DNA of 64,000 nucleotides, from NCBI GenBank assembly GCA_037178855.1, contig JASJZC010000006.1, positions 9,962,501 to 10,026,500 of the forward strand, read 5' to 3'. Shown here piece after piece: positions 54,735 through 64,000 of the stretch. The first letter of the stretch is position 1; the number at the start of each line of letters is the position of its first letter. The position numbers and the translations under genes were made by a program. Below the pieces are notes generated by a model. It did not search any database. It was not told where the DNA came from and was given only the letters and a program-made list of their open reading frames with translations. The DNA comes from Oscheius sp. JU75 (taxonomy: Eukaryota > Nematoda > Chromadorea > Rhabditida > Rhabditidae).

Positions 54735-56079
54735 ATGGCTACTTTCCAGTCTCTACAGAAACTCACCTTCTATATGATTTTCCCCTCGACCATTCTGACA
54801 GTATTTCTCATATTCATCATCCTGAAGAAGAGTCCCAGCTCCATGAGAAAGTACAAATATGTTATGATCTACGTGGCGGTGGGATTTACCAGTTTTCATC
54901 ATAGAGTAGGACCAGATTGGTGGTCCTCTTGCATCGTCTATTGTTAGACAGATTTGCGAATGTGTTTCTAAAATTTTCTCTAGTTCAGTTTGAGCAAATT
55001 AATTGGATACCGTAATTTAATTTACGAAGAAACACTTGAATACGGATTACTGTAGTACAGAAATTTTGAATCTAGGTCTCGGTCTATTCTTTCGACTTCC
55101 TGTACAGTATTTTACTCTGTCCAACGCTGATGGAAAACGTCCAAGGAATCTACTTTCCCGGTTATTTGGGACGGCTATTTCCGAACGAAGGACATTTTCT
55201 ACTGGTAGTCTGCTACTATGACAAGCATAAAGCATGTTTAGCTCCTATTTATCATAGGCTTCACTGTGATTGGTCTGTCAATTGTCATCAGTTTTGTATG
55301 GAGAGAGAATGCTCTGATCGAGTTCGTCTTTTCTCGTTTTCAAGTAATTCTGTATTTCCTCCATTTCATCGTAGTAACTTCCATTTATGTGGGCTTGTTT
55401 CCAATGTATTACCTTATGATTTGGAGTGAAGATGAAGAACTGGAGTTTATGAACAGGGTGAGTATCTCTGTCTCTCTGTTGGTTAAAAAACCTGAATTAC
55501 AGACCAATGCCATCTACAATCCAAGCTATGCCTTCTTCTGTATTCCACAAGACAAACAATCCAAGTTTCTTCCTTTTGGCTTTTACTGTTGTCTCAACAT
55601 GGTCACATTCAGTTCCTACATTGTGAAAGCCATCTACAGAGTGAGACTATATCTCGCTATTCTGAACTCGAGTTCAGATCTATAGACAAATCAAAACGCC
55701 ACAGACATTCTTGAGTAAGGCCACAGTTCGTCTGCACAAAATGCTCTTTAACTCCTTGATGATTCAAACCACAACTCCCATCCTCTTATTAATCATACCG
55801 CTGTCTCTTCTCATCGCTTCCATCTTTATACAAAACGATTACTACGACAACAGGCAAATTGCTGCAGTTGTCCTTGCCGTACCTTCTCTGTATTCTACCT
55901 GTCATGTCCAGACTGTTCTATACTTTACCAAACCCTATTGGAGGTTTCTGAAGGGTGTGTTGAGAAAGGAAAGGAGGCCAATAGATACTGTGTGGAAGAG
56001 TGAAATTCAGGAATGTGTACTGCTTTTCAGATTTCTCGTGTTGGAGAAGGACGAGCTACTTCAAATGGGGCGAGATTGA
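54735..56079 (+). CDS. Serpentine chemoreceptor 2 (Srh/Str-like 7TM)
   Basis: Exons 54735-54878, 55076-55204, 55242-55457, 55503-55640 and 55678-56079 give 342 residues. The start MATFQSLQKLTF fits the length of the other family members; an upstream in-frame ATG at 54,672 is possible. Motifs: ILKKSPSSMRKYKYVM, SILLCPTLMENVQGIYF, FVWRENALIEFVF, KATVRLHKMLFNSLMIQ, HVQTVLYFTKPYW. Exons of 129, 216 and 138 nt equal those of the minus-strand receptors. The C-terminal tail after TM7 is longer than in the others and may hide one more short intron. No inactivating change is seen. Confidence 0.85.
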
Positions 56080-56262
56080 GAAGAGCACAGACAGTTAGAT
56101 AAATTGATCAAGATCTACTGACCAAGTTTTCTTTTCTCCGAATCGGTTTTGATTAGCGACTAGTGTTTGAATGTTAGTGAACCGATGTCTCGCCAGCCAA
56201 GCATCTTCTTCTGAAAAGCCCCCACAAACTGTTATCCAAATATTTCCTGGTGCTCCAGCTTG

Positions 56263-56790
56263 TTTTTTTTTAATTATTTATTTACGTTTTTCAAGTCTAT
56301 GTGACTAGCGTAGATCTCAAGATTTTCCATTCTTCGGCATCTCGGTGCCACCAGTCCGTGCCCGCTAACTCCCGAATCTCATCTTCCCATCGTTGACGCC
56401 TCCCGCCTCTAGATCTTTTGCCTTCAAGTGGTGTCCATTCGGTAATAGTCCTGGTCCATCTGTTCCCGTTCATCTGTATTATCTTTTCCGTTCAAGTCAT
56501 CTTGAGAGAGGATATCCTCTTTCTCCAGTTCACCAATTTTGTTCTTGCTCTTATCATCTCATTCTGCCAAGAGAAGTGATTCGTAGCATTCTTCTTTCCA
56601 TCCGTCTTTGGCTTACTTCGATGTATCTCTTGTCCGATTCCTTCAGTGTCCATGTTTCTGCTGCATAGAGAGCTACAGGAGTAACGCATGTATCGAAGAG
56701 TAATTTTCTTCAGCTTGTTAGCAGTAAAACAATTACATTGTTTCGCTTGTATCCTACGTTTTAGCGAGTACGTTCGATCTACTTGCAAGT
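56263..56790 (-). mobile_element. RTE-like LINE 3' fragment
   Basis: Read on the minus strand in shifting frames: VALYAAETWTLKESD, RYIEVSQRRMERRMLRI, TKLVNLEKEDIL, RWTRTITEWTPLEG and RGGRRQRWEDEIREL. This is the conserved region after the reverse transcriptase in RTE/BovB-type elements. An A-rich 3' end (T-rich on +) lies at 56,263-56,285. Frames are broken; the copy is dead. Confidence 0.75.
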
Positions 56791-56799
56791 TTTTCATTT

Positions 56800-57200
56800 G
56801 CTATCTCTTCACTACTAAAATGCAATAGTGTCCGTCCGGAACAAAAGCGAACAAGTTGTATATGTTGAAGCTGTATTGCTCCAAAGTTGTGTTGTCCAAA
56901 ACAAAGTTATTGCCAATATTGGGTGGCAAGTCGGTAACGGCTGGTCTGTTTTAAATTGTGCTCGCATCTCTGCCTGTCTGTCTGAACCTATTATTCACAG
57001 TTAGGGTCAGTTACTTTGTGCACACAAACTAGGGTGGTAAGAGAAATCGAGTCAGTTCGGGAATAGCTTTGTTAGGGGCCCATGTCATCGTAGCTCGCCT
57101 GGAGCGAAACCTGCAGGCAGGCTGACGGAAGGAAATAGAAACCGGGAAAGGTACGAAGAAATAAATGAATTCTGTCATTGAGCTTCTAGGGACGATAGCT
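56800..57200 (+). repeat. Unclassified dispersed repeat pieces
   Basis: 56,812-56,835 resembles the start of the repeat at 24,243, and 57,005-57,200 resembles 8,555-8,800. Together they hint at one longer element represented by fragments at three sites. Confidence 0.4.
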
Positions 57201-57292
57201 ATACTTGTTGTCTCTTCATCTTCTTCACTTCGATTGTCCATTACTCTTATCGACCATTTGCTGAGAGATAACAGGCTGAAAGAGAATCGGGA

Positions 57293-58581
57293 TCAAAGCG
57301 TCTCACTAGAACTTGCCAAAGAAGAGACAGTGCTCTTCTTGAAAAGGCCTCGAACGTAATTCCTGTAGGGAGTGGTAAAGAAGATTACTGTGCAGATGTG
57401 TACCGTCGTGAAGAAGGAAGGGAGTGTGATGAGAACTGCTGCTAGCTGTGAAGTTATGGGTACCACTGAGAATTAGAAAAATCACGGTGAGAAATGCAAC
57501 CTGTTTCATATCCAAACAGCCGGATGAACGTCTGGTTGAAAGCTAATGCTACCAGGATGGTTAAAGGGATGGCGAACACTATCGTGGGAGCCAGAATTTG
57601 ACAAATTAGTGACTTGAGCAGCATTTTATGTAGTCGAACTGTGGCCTCGCTCATATTTTGATTCGGCTTTCTCACTTCCATTCGAATCTGAATCGACAGA
57701 AGATATTGAGAAAGAAAGACAGAGAGAGTTATAGTAACAGAGAGACCGAGAAACAGATAGGCAGAGAGACAGAGGGCCACAGAGTGACATAAAAACAGAA
57801 CGACAGAGTAACAGCGACTTGATGGTACCGACAGATCATACCCGAAAAATTGCCCTCAGGATCACTGACAAGCAGGCAAACGTTACGAACCAAGTGTAAA
57901 GACCAAATTCTCCAAACTGCTCTAAATTTTCCGCTGTTCCTACCCATATGGCGTAGTTTGGGTCGTAAGATGCATTGAGCTGACATCAAGGGAATATTTA
58001 GATCTAAAGGAAGATCATTACCGCTCTCAGCAGGCCTTGGTAATTGGACATATCCATGGCGACTCGATTGAACATGGGTAATAAGCCGGCACAGAGGATG
58101 GCTACTGCCACGTAGTGTGTACTGCTTAGAATGACACCTAGATGTGTTTTGGGGAAGTCCAGAATAGCGTATTCTCGCCAAACGAAACTGAACATTAGAG
58201 ACAGACCTGCTAGGAGGATACTGGCTATATAGATATACTGAAAACGTCACTGTCTGTCGCTCCCAGTTTTTAAAACAAACCATCAGGAAATTTCCTGATT
58301 GTGTAAGAAGAAAGCCCAACAGACCACGAAACTCAAGAGCTATTACTAAATTGATAACTGATGGACAGAGCAGTAGACTGTCGACGAAGTCGAATTGATA
58401 GAAGGAGAGCTATCCTAACTAGTTTGAAATCTGGATATACACCTACACTGGTACCGATAATGACATATTTGTAGTGGTTCATCATAGACGGACTCTTCTT
58501 CAAAACAATCCAAATCAGAGCAGCTGTCAGCAATGTGGATGGCAGGGCCAATGCAAATGTTAGGCCAGAAAAGGGTAGCAT
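57293..58581 (-). CDS. Serpentine chemoreceptor 3 (Srh/Str-like 7TM)
   Basis: Exons 58581-58447 (135 nt), 58409-58281 (129), 58237-58022 (216), 57979-57842 (138), 57687-57501 (187) and 57465-57293 (173) give 325 residues. Motifs: VLKKSPSMMNHYKYVI, FDFVDSLLLCPSVINL, FVWREYAILDF, MSEATVRLHKMLLKSL, FFTTVHICTVIFFTTPYR. The frame is intact throughout. It is convergent with receptor 2, with an RTE fragment and repeats in between. The intron between exons 4 and 5 carries a long GACAGAGA tract. Confidence 0.88.
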
Positions 58582-59025
58582 ACGAGAGATATTATTGTAA
58601 TGAAAAGTAAGTTGAACAATTGTTAATTTGTTCGAATGCCGGTCAGAAAGCAATATTAAAACACTCGCAGCTATAATTTGTTTTTATCGGGGAGAATTAG
58701 TTAGAATATTGAGCCACTGAAACTATCCTATTGTTAATCATCAGCCTGAACATCAAGAACACCTACTCTTCCTAACTCTCGACTTTTAGATGGTCTCCAC
58801 TCATGGAAAAAGAATAGGTTTCAACGGTTTCAAGTAGCTGTCTGTCAGAAACCAGTTTCAAAAGCCTTTGTTTCTCTCAGTTTCTTTCTGTCTCTTTGTC
58901 TCTCTGTTTCCTCCCAATCGATTACAAAAACTTTATTCGGGTAACCAATTATCATCTTCCTCCTCCATGGCTGTGTTTGTGCATCGAGAGTACCACCTGA
59001 ACCTTGTTGTTCACTGTGGAATCGT
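58582..59025. other. Spacer between receptors 3 and 4
   Basis: This is 444 nt with a CTCTGT-type tract near 58,875-58,915. It is presumably the receptor 3 promoter and receptor 4 3' UTR. No gene is seen. Confidence 0.4.
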
Positions 59026-61470
59026 CTAAAAACGTACCGGTGTCGTGACTTCTACACGTTGTGTGAAGAAATTGACCACACCTTTCCTGTACGGAGTTGT
59101 GAAATACACTACGGTTGCGACGTGAACGGTGGTGAAAAAAGCCGGAAGACAGAGTAGTATGCTTGAAGCCTGTGACACCACAGCGATTACTGGAAGCTTC
59201 CAGTTTGAGACTTTTAATTCGAATATTTACCTGTGGTAGGATCAAAAAACTTGTGAAGGTAGTTGTTGAAGGCAGTTAGAATAATGATGAACATGGGAAT
59301 GACGAAAATTATAGTGGGTCCCAGGATTTGACAGATCAGCGCCTTGAGAAGCATCCGATGCAATTGAAGAGTCTTCTGACTCATGTTTTGGCTCGGCTGT
59401 CGGGTCTCTTTTCGTATCTAAAGCTTGAAATAAATAGTAATCCAATCCTCACGAACTCTATAAATAGCTTTGGCAATGAAAGAGCTGCAGACCACTGTTG
59501 GAAAGAGGCAAAAGATACAAAAATCGCCGAAGGCTGGTAAATTCTCAGCTTGACCCAGCCAGAGGGCGTAGCGGAAAACGTAAGGGCCACGCTGTTGGGC
59601 AATGGACACCTGAAACCTGGTCAGAGAGTCTGCTCCTGCTCCAAACCGCATTAAGCCAATCTCTGTTCAGTTGGTCGTCTCGTAGAGACCTCGCAAACAT
59701 TGGAAACAAACCGAGGCAGGCAATCATGCAGGTTAGATAGTGGACACATGCTAGGATGGTATTCTGCGGGGACCAATGAAATCGGAGAAGAGCATGTTCG
59801 CGCCAGACGAAACTGAAGGTTAGGGAGAGACCAGCTAGGAGAATACTGCCTACGAACATCATCTGAAACGATTATACTAGCTCATATCTAGTCGAAACTC
59901 TGTAAAAAATTTTGAACGCTGGGGAGGTAGAAAAACAGAGTGACGTTCGCACAATCTCATTGTCAATTTTTTTTCTTTATTGGTCTCTATAGCTCAATTT
60001 ATTCATTTTGAGCGTGAATGGGTGTCAAATTTCAGATCTGCAAATGCGTTAACCACTAGATCACGACGGGCGACCCACTCGTACCGTCTCGGAAAAATTT
60101 GTGCAAGCTTGGTCGAATGGTTAATAGTTCTCTTGTTCAGTAATCTAAAGATCCCCGGCCGAAGGACTTTTTTCTTTTTACATTTTCTGATGCTGTCGGT
60201 AGCGCTGAACTCGGTATGACCTTCATTTTCCTCCAAAAAGCTCTGACAAGGGAAGCCTTTCAACTTAAGTTGGACTTTAGCAACGAACAAGGTGCCATTC
60301 GATAGCTCTAAACATGGGTATAACGGGGTGTATTGCCAAATTCGCTTAATCCCTTCCTGGTCCGAGATTTAACGTTTTTAAAAATGGCGCTCCCGTATCA
60401 TCTCGACATCTAAACCGTAGGACCCGCCGTGATAGACTTCGAAGGCATCTAAAGTCATGGCAGCGTATAGTCTTTTCCAACGTCCAGCGGCACCTGAATG
60501 ACGGCACAGTATTTGCGCGCGAACAAAAAATTGCAAACTTTGAATTTTCTTCATTTTCCGCATACTTTTTACACATTGGCATTGGATTCGGGGCCTAAGA
60601 ATATCTACTTGACACCCATTTTGTAGAAAAATCTGCCGGAAAAACGCCTAAAAAAGTGTGGAAGCCGAAAATGGGGCTCTGCTCACATATTTTGGCCATT
60701 TTCAACGCTTTTCTTAGATATTTCCTCCTAAATTTGTTGTCAAGTAGGTTTATACATGTCTAGAATTCGGTTACACAGTCAGAATTTGTAAAAAGTATGC
60801 GGAAAATGAAGAAAATTCAAAGTTTCCAATTTTTTGTTCGCGCGCAAATACTGTGCCGTCATTCAGGTGCCGCTGGACGTTGGAAAAGACTATACGCTGC
60901 CATGTTTTTTGATGCCTTCGAAGTCTATTACGGCGGGTCCTACGGCTTAAACGTCGAGATGATACGGGAGCGCCATTTTTAGAAACGTTAAATCTCGGAC
61001 CAGGAAGGGATTAAGCGAATTTGGCAATACACCCCGTTATACCCATGTTTAGAGCTATCGAATGGCACCTTGTTCGTTGCCAAAGTCCAACTTAAGTTGA
61101 AAGGCTCCCCTTGTGAGAGAGCTGAATGAATGCTGATTCGTCTCTGTTTGGATTACGGTAAAGACTTACCATTAACACATTCCCCGAGTGAGGAAATTTG
61201 ACTCCAAGGAGGCCGTGGAACTCGAAACAGATGAATCCTTCGGCTATCGCTGGACAGAGCAGAACACAATCAATGAGGTCAAACTGATAGAATGCCACCT
61301 GGAAAAGAATGAAAGATCACTCACCTACAACTTACACTCGTGAGAATGACGACATATTTATAGTGACTCATGGCAGCCGGACTCTTTTTCAAAACAAGAT
61401 AGATCAGAGTTACTGTAAGACACGTGGAGGGCAGAATCATTGCGAAGGTTAGACCGGTAAAGGAGAACAT
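59026..61470 (-). CDS. Serpentine chemoreceptor 4 with a repeat-filled 1.3-kb intron
   Basis: Exons 61470-61336 (135), 61298-61170 (129), 59862-59647 (216), 59609-59457 (153), 59417-59231 (187) and 59189-59026 (164) give 327 residues. Motifs: VLKKSPAAMSHYKYVV, FDLIDCVLLCPAIAEGF, FVWREHALLRFHW, MSQKTLQLHRMLLKAL, FFTTVHVATVVYFTTPYR. Intron 2, about 40 nt in the relatives, is 1,307 nt here and contains a SINE-like copy plus an 881-bp foldback element. The coding frame is still intact, so the gene may work if the intron is spliced. Confidence 0.85.
59985..60244. repeat. SINE-like repeat, copy 3 (receptor 4 intron)
   Basis: It shares a cattttgagcgtgaatg block with copy 1 at 19,020, cttggtcgaatggttaa with copy 1 at 19,160, and ggccgaagga plus ctccaaaaagct with copy 2. 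It directly abuts the foldback element. Confidence 0.6.
60240..61120. mobile_element. 881-bp foldback element with 330-bp inverted arms
   Basis: The left arm 60,240-60,573 and right arm 60,788-61,120 are inverted copies with few mismatches; the spacer is 214 bp. Each arm holds the same 61-codon open frame, reading toward 60,378 on minus and from 60,797 on plus (RAQILCRHSGAAGRWKRLYA). That matches the arm symmetry and need not be coding. No transposase is seen. The spacer has a relative at 15,200-15,430. Confidence 0.8.
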
Positions 61471-61797
61471 TTCCCTGGCAGGCTAAAGCGGATATGTTAG
61501 CGCGAAAACTATGAACAAGAGAAACTCAATCGGAGTTCCAGGTGAGAACGATCATCTGATTAGCGCGCTGCTGCCCGGGTAAAGGAGTGGGACCAATTAG
61601 TGACGCTCCTAACAAAACGGAGATCAAGCTGAACTTCTCCGTTGACTTGGACGCTACCACATTCTATTGATCTTATGAAAAGCCATGTTTATTGAGAACA
61701 TCACGAGAAAGAGCTGCCTCTATGACTTCCAACAACCACAGCGATATCAGCTCTGGACAGAATTTCCGTTTGACGACGTCCCCTTCTATGATCGATG

Positions 61798-63317
61798 TCA
61801 GAGTGTGTGACCTGAAATGGATGAAACTTTTCGCTTAAAGTTTTGTCCTACAGTCATCGCAACTGGCGACTTCCTCCAGTGGATGAACTTTGCCACGTAC
61901 TGTCTATAAGGCGTGGTAAAGTAGATTACTGTGCAGACGTGTACGGTAGTAAAGAGCGAAGGTATCGTTATGACGATTGCTGCCAACTGTTGGTTGAAGG
62001 CGTCCACTGAACTCTCAGTTTTTTTTGTCTCCCTGTCTCTGTATCTCAGCTTCAAAAGTCAAACCTGCTTCGGCTCCGAACCATTCAGCCGGCTTGTGAT
62101 TGAAGGCGCTCAAAACCAACAGATTGATAGGAATGACAAAAAGAATTATCGGCGCAACAATTTGATAGATCAACGATTTAAGAAGCATCTTGTGAATACG
62201 GATAGTGTTGGGACTCAAGTTCTGTCTTGGTTTCCGAATTTCCAGGGTGATCTGCTTCGATTGGCTTATGTTTCTTAGTGAACCCACTCGAAGAATTGCT
62301 TTGAAAATGTAGGTGCCAACCGTGATAGCTGTCAAAGATGCATAGCCACCGAATTCTGCAAACTGGTTTATGTTCTCAGCAACCCCAACAAAGACGGCAA
62401 AGCTCGGATCGAAAGGAGTTTTGACCTGGAAATATTGCGAGTTACAAGAGGCAGAGAGACGGAGATACAGAGAGACAGAGGAACAGAGGGACAGAGAGGC
62501 AATAAGACAAAGACATAGAGACAAACTATTCCAAGGTCAATGTCGAAGAAAACTTCCTCACACCGAGGATGGTATTATAATAAAAGCGTGGATCGACGAA
62601 CATCCTGTTCATTATTGGAAAGAAGAACACACAGACTGTGAGGACGATGATTCCGTGAAGAACGTTGAGAACAATATTGCAGGGTTTCAGTTTGAACTCC
62701 AGGAGAGAATACTCTCTCCAGATGAAACTGAAGGTGAGGGAGAATCCAGCAATTATTATGCTGACGACGAAGATGAGCTGGAAGTGTTGATACCACTACT
62801 TTATAAGTTTCATAGTTCACAATTTGTTTAGTCAATAACATTTTCAACGTTGCAAATCTTTTGTACCCGACTAGGTAGTAATCGAGACACGCACATATTT
62901 CATTAGACTACGATAATTTCATGCCTTCAGGTAAAGTGCAAGCTGTTGAAACGCATGTCTCTGTCTCTCTCTCTCTCTATCTCAGTCTGTCTTTCCGTCT
63001 CTCTATCTCTAACACACCAAACACAAATTTCCTTCGCTGGGAAGGAAATATCCCAGTGTTCCTCGGAACTGCAAACCGGCAACCCTCGGTATAATAACAG
63101 GACACAGCAAGACACTGTCCACGAAATCAAATTGGTAGATGGAGAGCTAAATGAGCTGTCTTTGAAAGTTAGAAGGACTCACGCTGACGAAGATAACAAT
63201 ATATTTGTATTTGTTCATGCTCGGGGGACTCTTTTTCAATACAATACTTATGAGAAGTCCCGTCAGCAGGGTTGAAGGGATCAACATGGCAAAAGTTACA
63301 GCGTTGAACGATAGCAT
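61798..63317 (-). CDS. Serpentine chemoreceptor 5 (Srh/Str-like 7TM)
   Basis: Exons 63317-63183 (135), 63146-63018 (129), 62777-62562 (216), 62425-62288 (138), 62251-62065 (187) and 62006-61798 (209) give 337 residues. Motifs: VLKKSPPSMNKYKYIV, FDFVDSVLLCPVIIPRV, FIWREYSLLEFKL, LSPNTIRIHKMLLKSL, LFTTVHVCTVIYFTTPYR. The C-terminal tail is basic (NFKRKVSSISGHTL). Exon sizes equal those of receptors 3 and 4 up to the tail, showing tandem duplication. Introns include CTCTGT-type tracts. The frame is intact. Confidence 0.88.
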
Positions 63318-64000
63318 GTCACCACGTTTCCGCGGTTAGAGAATAGTAATAATAAACGGACCTAAATTGTCGGAGTCAGGTGTCAGATTGTTTTAGCGCC
63401 GATCAGCCGGCTACTTACATCCAAATCGAGAATCGAAGTGACTCCCCGATCGAACAAATTTCTGGAATCTAAACCCCAAATTAGGTTTTTTTCACATTTC
63501 GTCAGCTTCCCTTCTGTCACTTTTTTCGGCGAAATAACTGAAATTTGTAATCGCTGAATTGTAATCTCTTTTTTTCTCAGTATTAAAGTACTTTTCGCGT
63601 TGTGATAAGGAGCAATCCTCTTATGGCTTTTGCTCTTTTGTCACCTCATTCAGGATGCCACATTGGAGCAGTTCTCAATGAGTTTCCATTTCTGGGAACA
63701 TAAATAATGAAGAGACAAGACAGAGTCAATTTTACGACTTGGCTGATAGTGTTGGGAGATAGGAATGGAACGTAACAGGGGTCTTTTGAAGGCTCCGAGC
63801 CGTTCAGACGAGGAACCAGGCTGTGTTTATACTTTGGAGATGACTTTCTCGGCGAAATGTGGTGGCTTATGTTGAATTTCGAGCTGTTCTTCAAATTGCC
63901 ATTAATCAGTGCACGAGGCTTTTCAGTTGACAACTTTTCTTGGAAGACTATCCTGTATAGTTTCGGACAGACCACACCGAAATTTACTTTTTGCTCTCTT
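63318..64000. other. Window end, no supported gene
   Basis: No exon chain or repeat was recognised. A 109-codon minus frame at 63,646-63,975 lacks membrane segments and known motifs. Confidence 0.35.

Noticed and set aside
60378-60982. Two nearly identical 61-residue open frames as a protein family
   Set aside because: They are mirror images in the two arms of the foldback element; the symmetry alone explains them.

Overview
This window comes from a nematode nuclear genome. The evidence is many 32-60 nt introns with TTTCAG-like acceptors, dense genes on both strands, a tandem cluster of nematode-type serpentine chemoreceptors, and worm-like homologues of LCMT1, EMC4, a matrix metalloproteinase, LHFPL, TMEM164, dUTPase, sulfite oxidase, DUSP12, DDI1, ADP/ATP carrier and a nicotinic-type receptor subunit. 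The species cannot be named from sequence alone; a free-living rhabditine-like worm is my best guess. All gene models were spliced by eye, with reading phase checked at each junction. No transcript or database search was available.

Layout. 1-9.5 kb: the end of an unrecognised gene; two convergent paralogues of an unrecognised secreted protein family (858-2158 + and 2646-3664 -); a bZIP gene and a small leucine-zipper gene diverging from a shared 1.07-kb spacer; a decayed composite retroelement (7.2-8.6 kb) joining Ty3-type integrase to a DIRS-type RNase H; and a small basic hypothetical protein. 9.6-19.6 kb: a NADAR-domain protein with a triplicated Ser/Arg-rich tail, LCMT1, EMC4, a secreted matrix metalloproteinase and an LHFPL tetraspan protein. 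20-24 kb: a nearly full CR1/Jockey-like LINE on the minus strand, with one frameshift. 24.5-27.5 kb: mostly empty, apart from a sharp hairpin. 27.8-31.7 kb: TMEM164 and a short Crumbs-like membrane protein. 34.4-46.5 kb: dUTPase and sulfite oxidase (divergent), DUSP12, DDI1 and an ADP/ATP carrier. 46.6-49 kb: a nicotinic-type receptor subunit. 50-52 kb: a truncated LINE copy and a decayed C-type lectin gene. 52.3-63.3 kb: five related chemoreceptors, two on + and three on -.

The genes do not form one pathway. The first 46 kb is mainly single-copy cell biology: protein phosphatase 2A methylation, ER membrane insertion, nucleotide pool hygiene, sulfite detoxification, ubiquitin-linked proteolysis and mitochondrial ADP/ATP exchange. 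The last 14 kb is a fast-evolving sensory and lectin region.

The strongest unusual signals are: the NADAR plus SR-repeat fusion; the convergent secreted paralogues; an 881-bp foldback element whose spacer has a relative in a metalloproteinase intron; a tRNA-related SINE-like family in introns of three unrelated genes; a palindromic element carrying a tRNA-like promoter in each arm; and the in-frame Ty3/DIRS composite.
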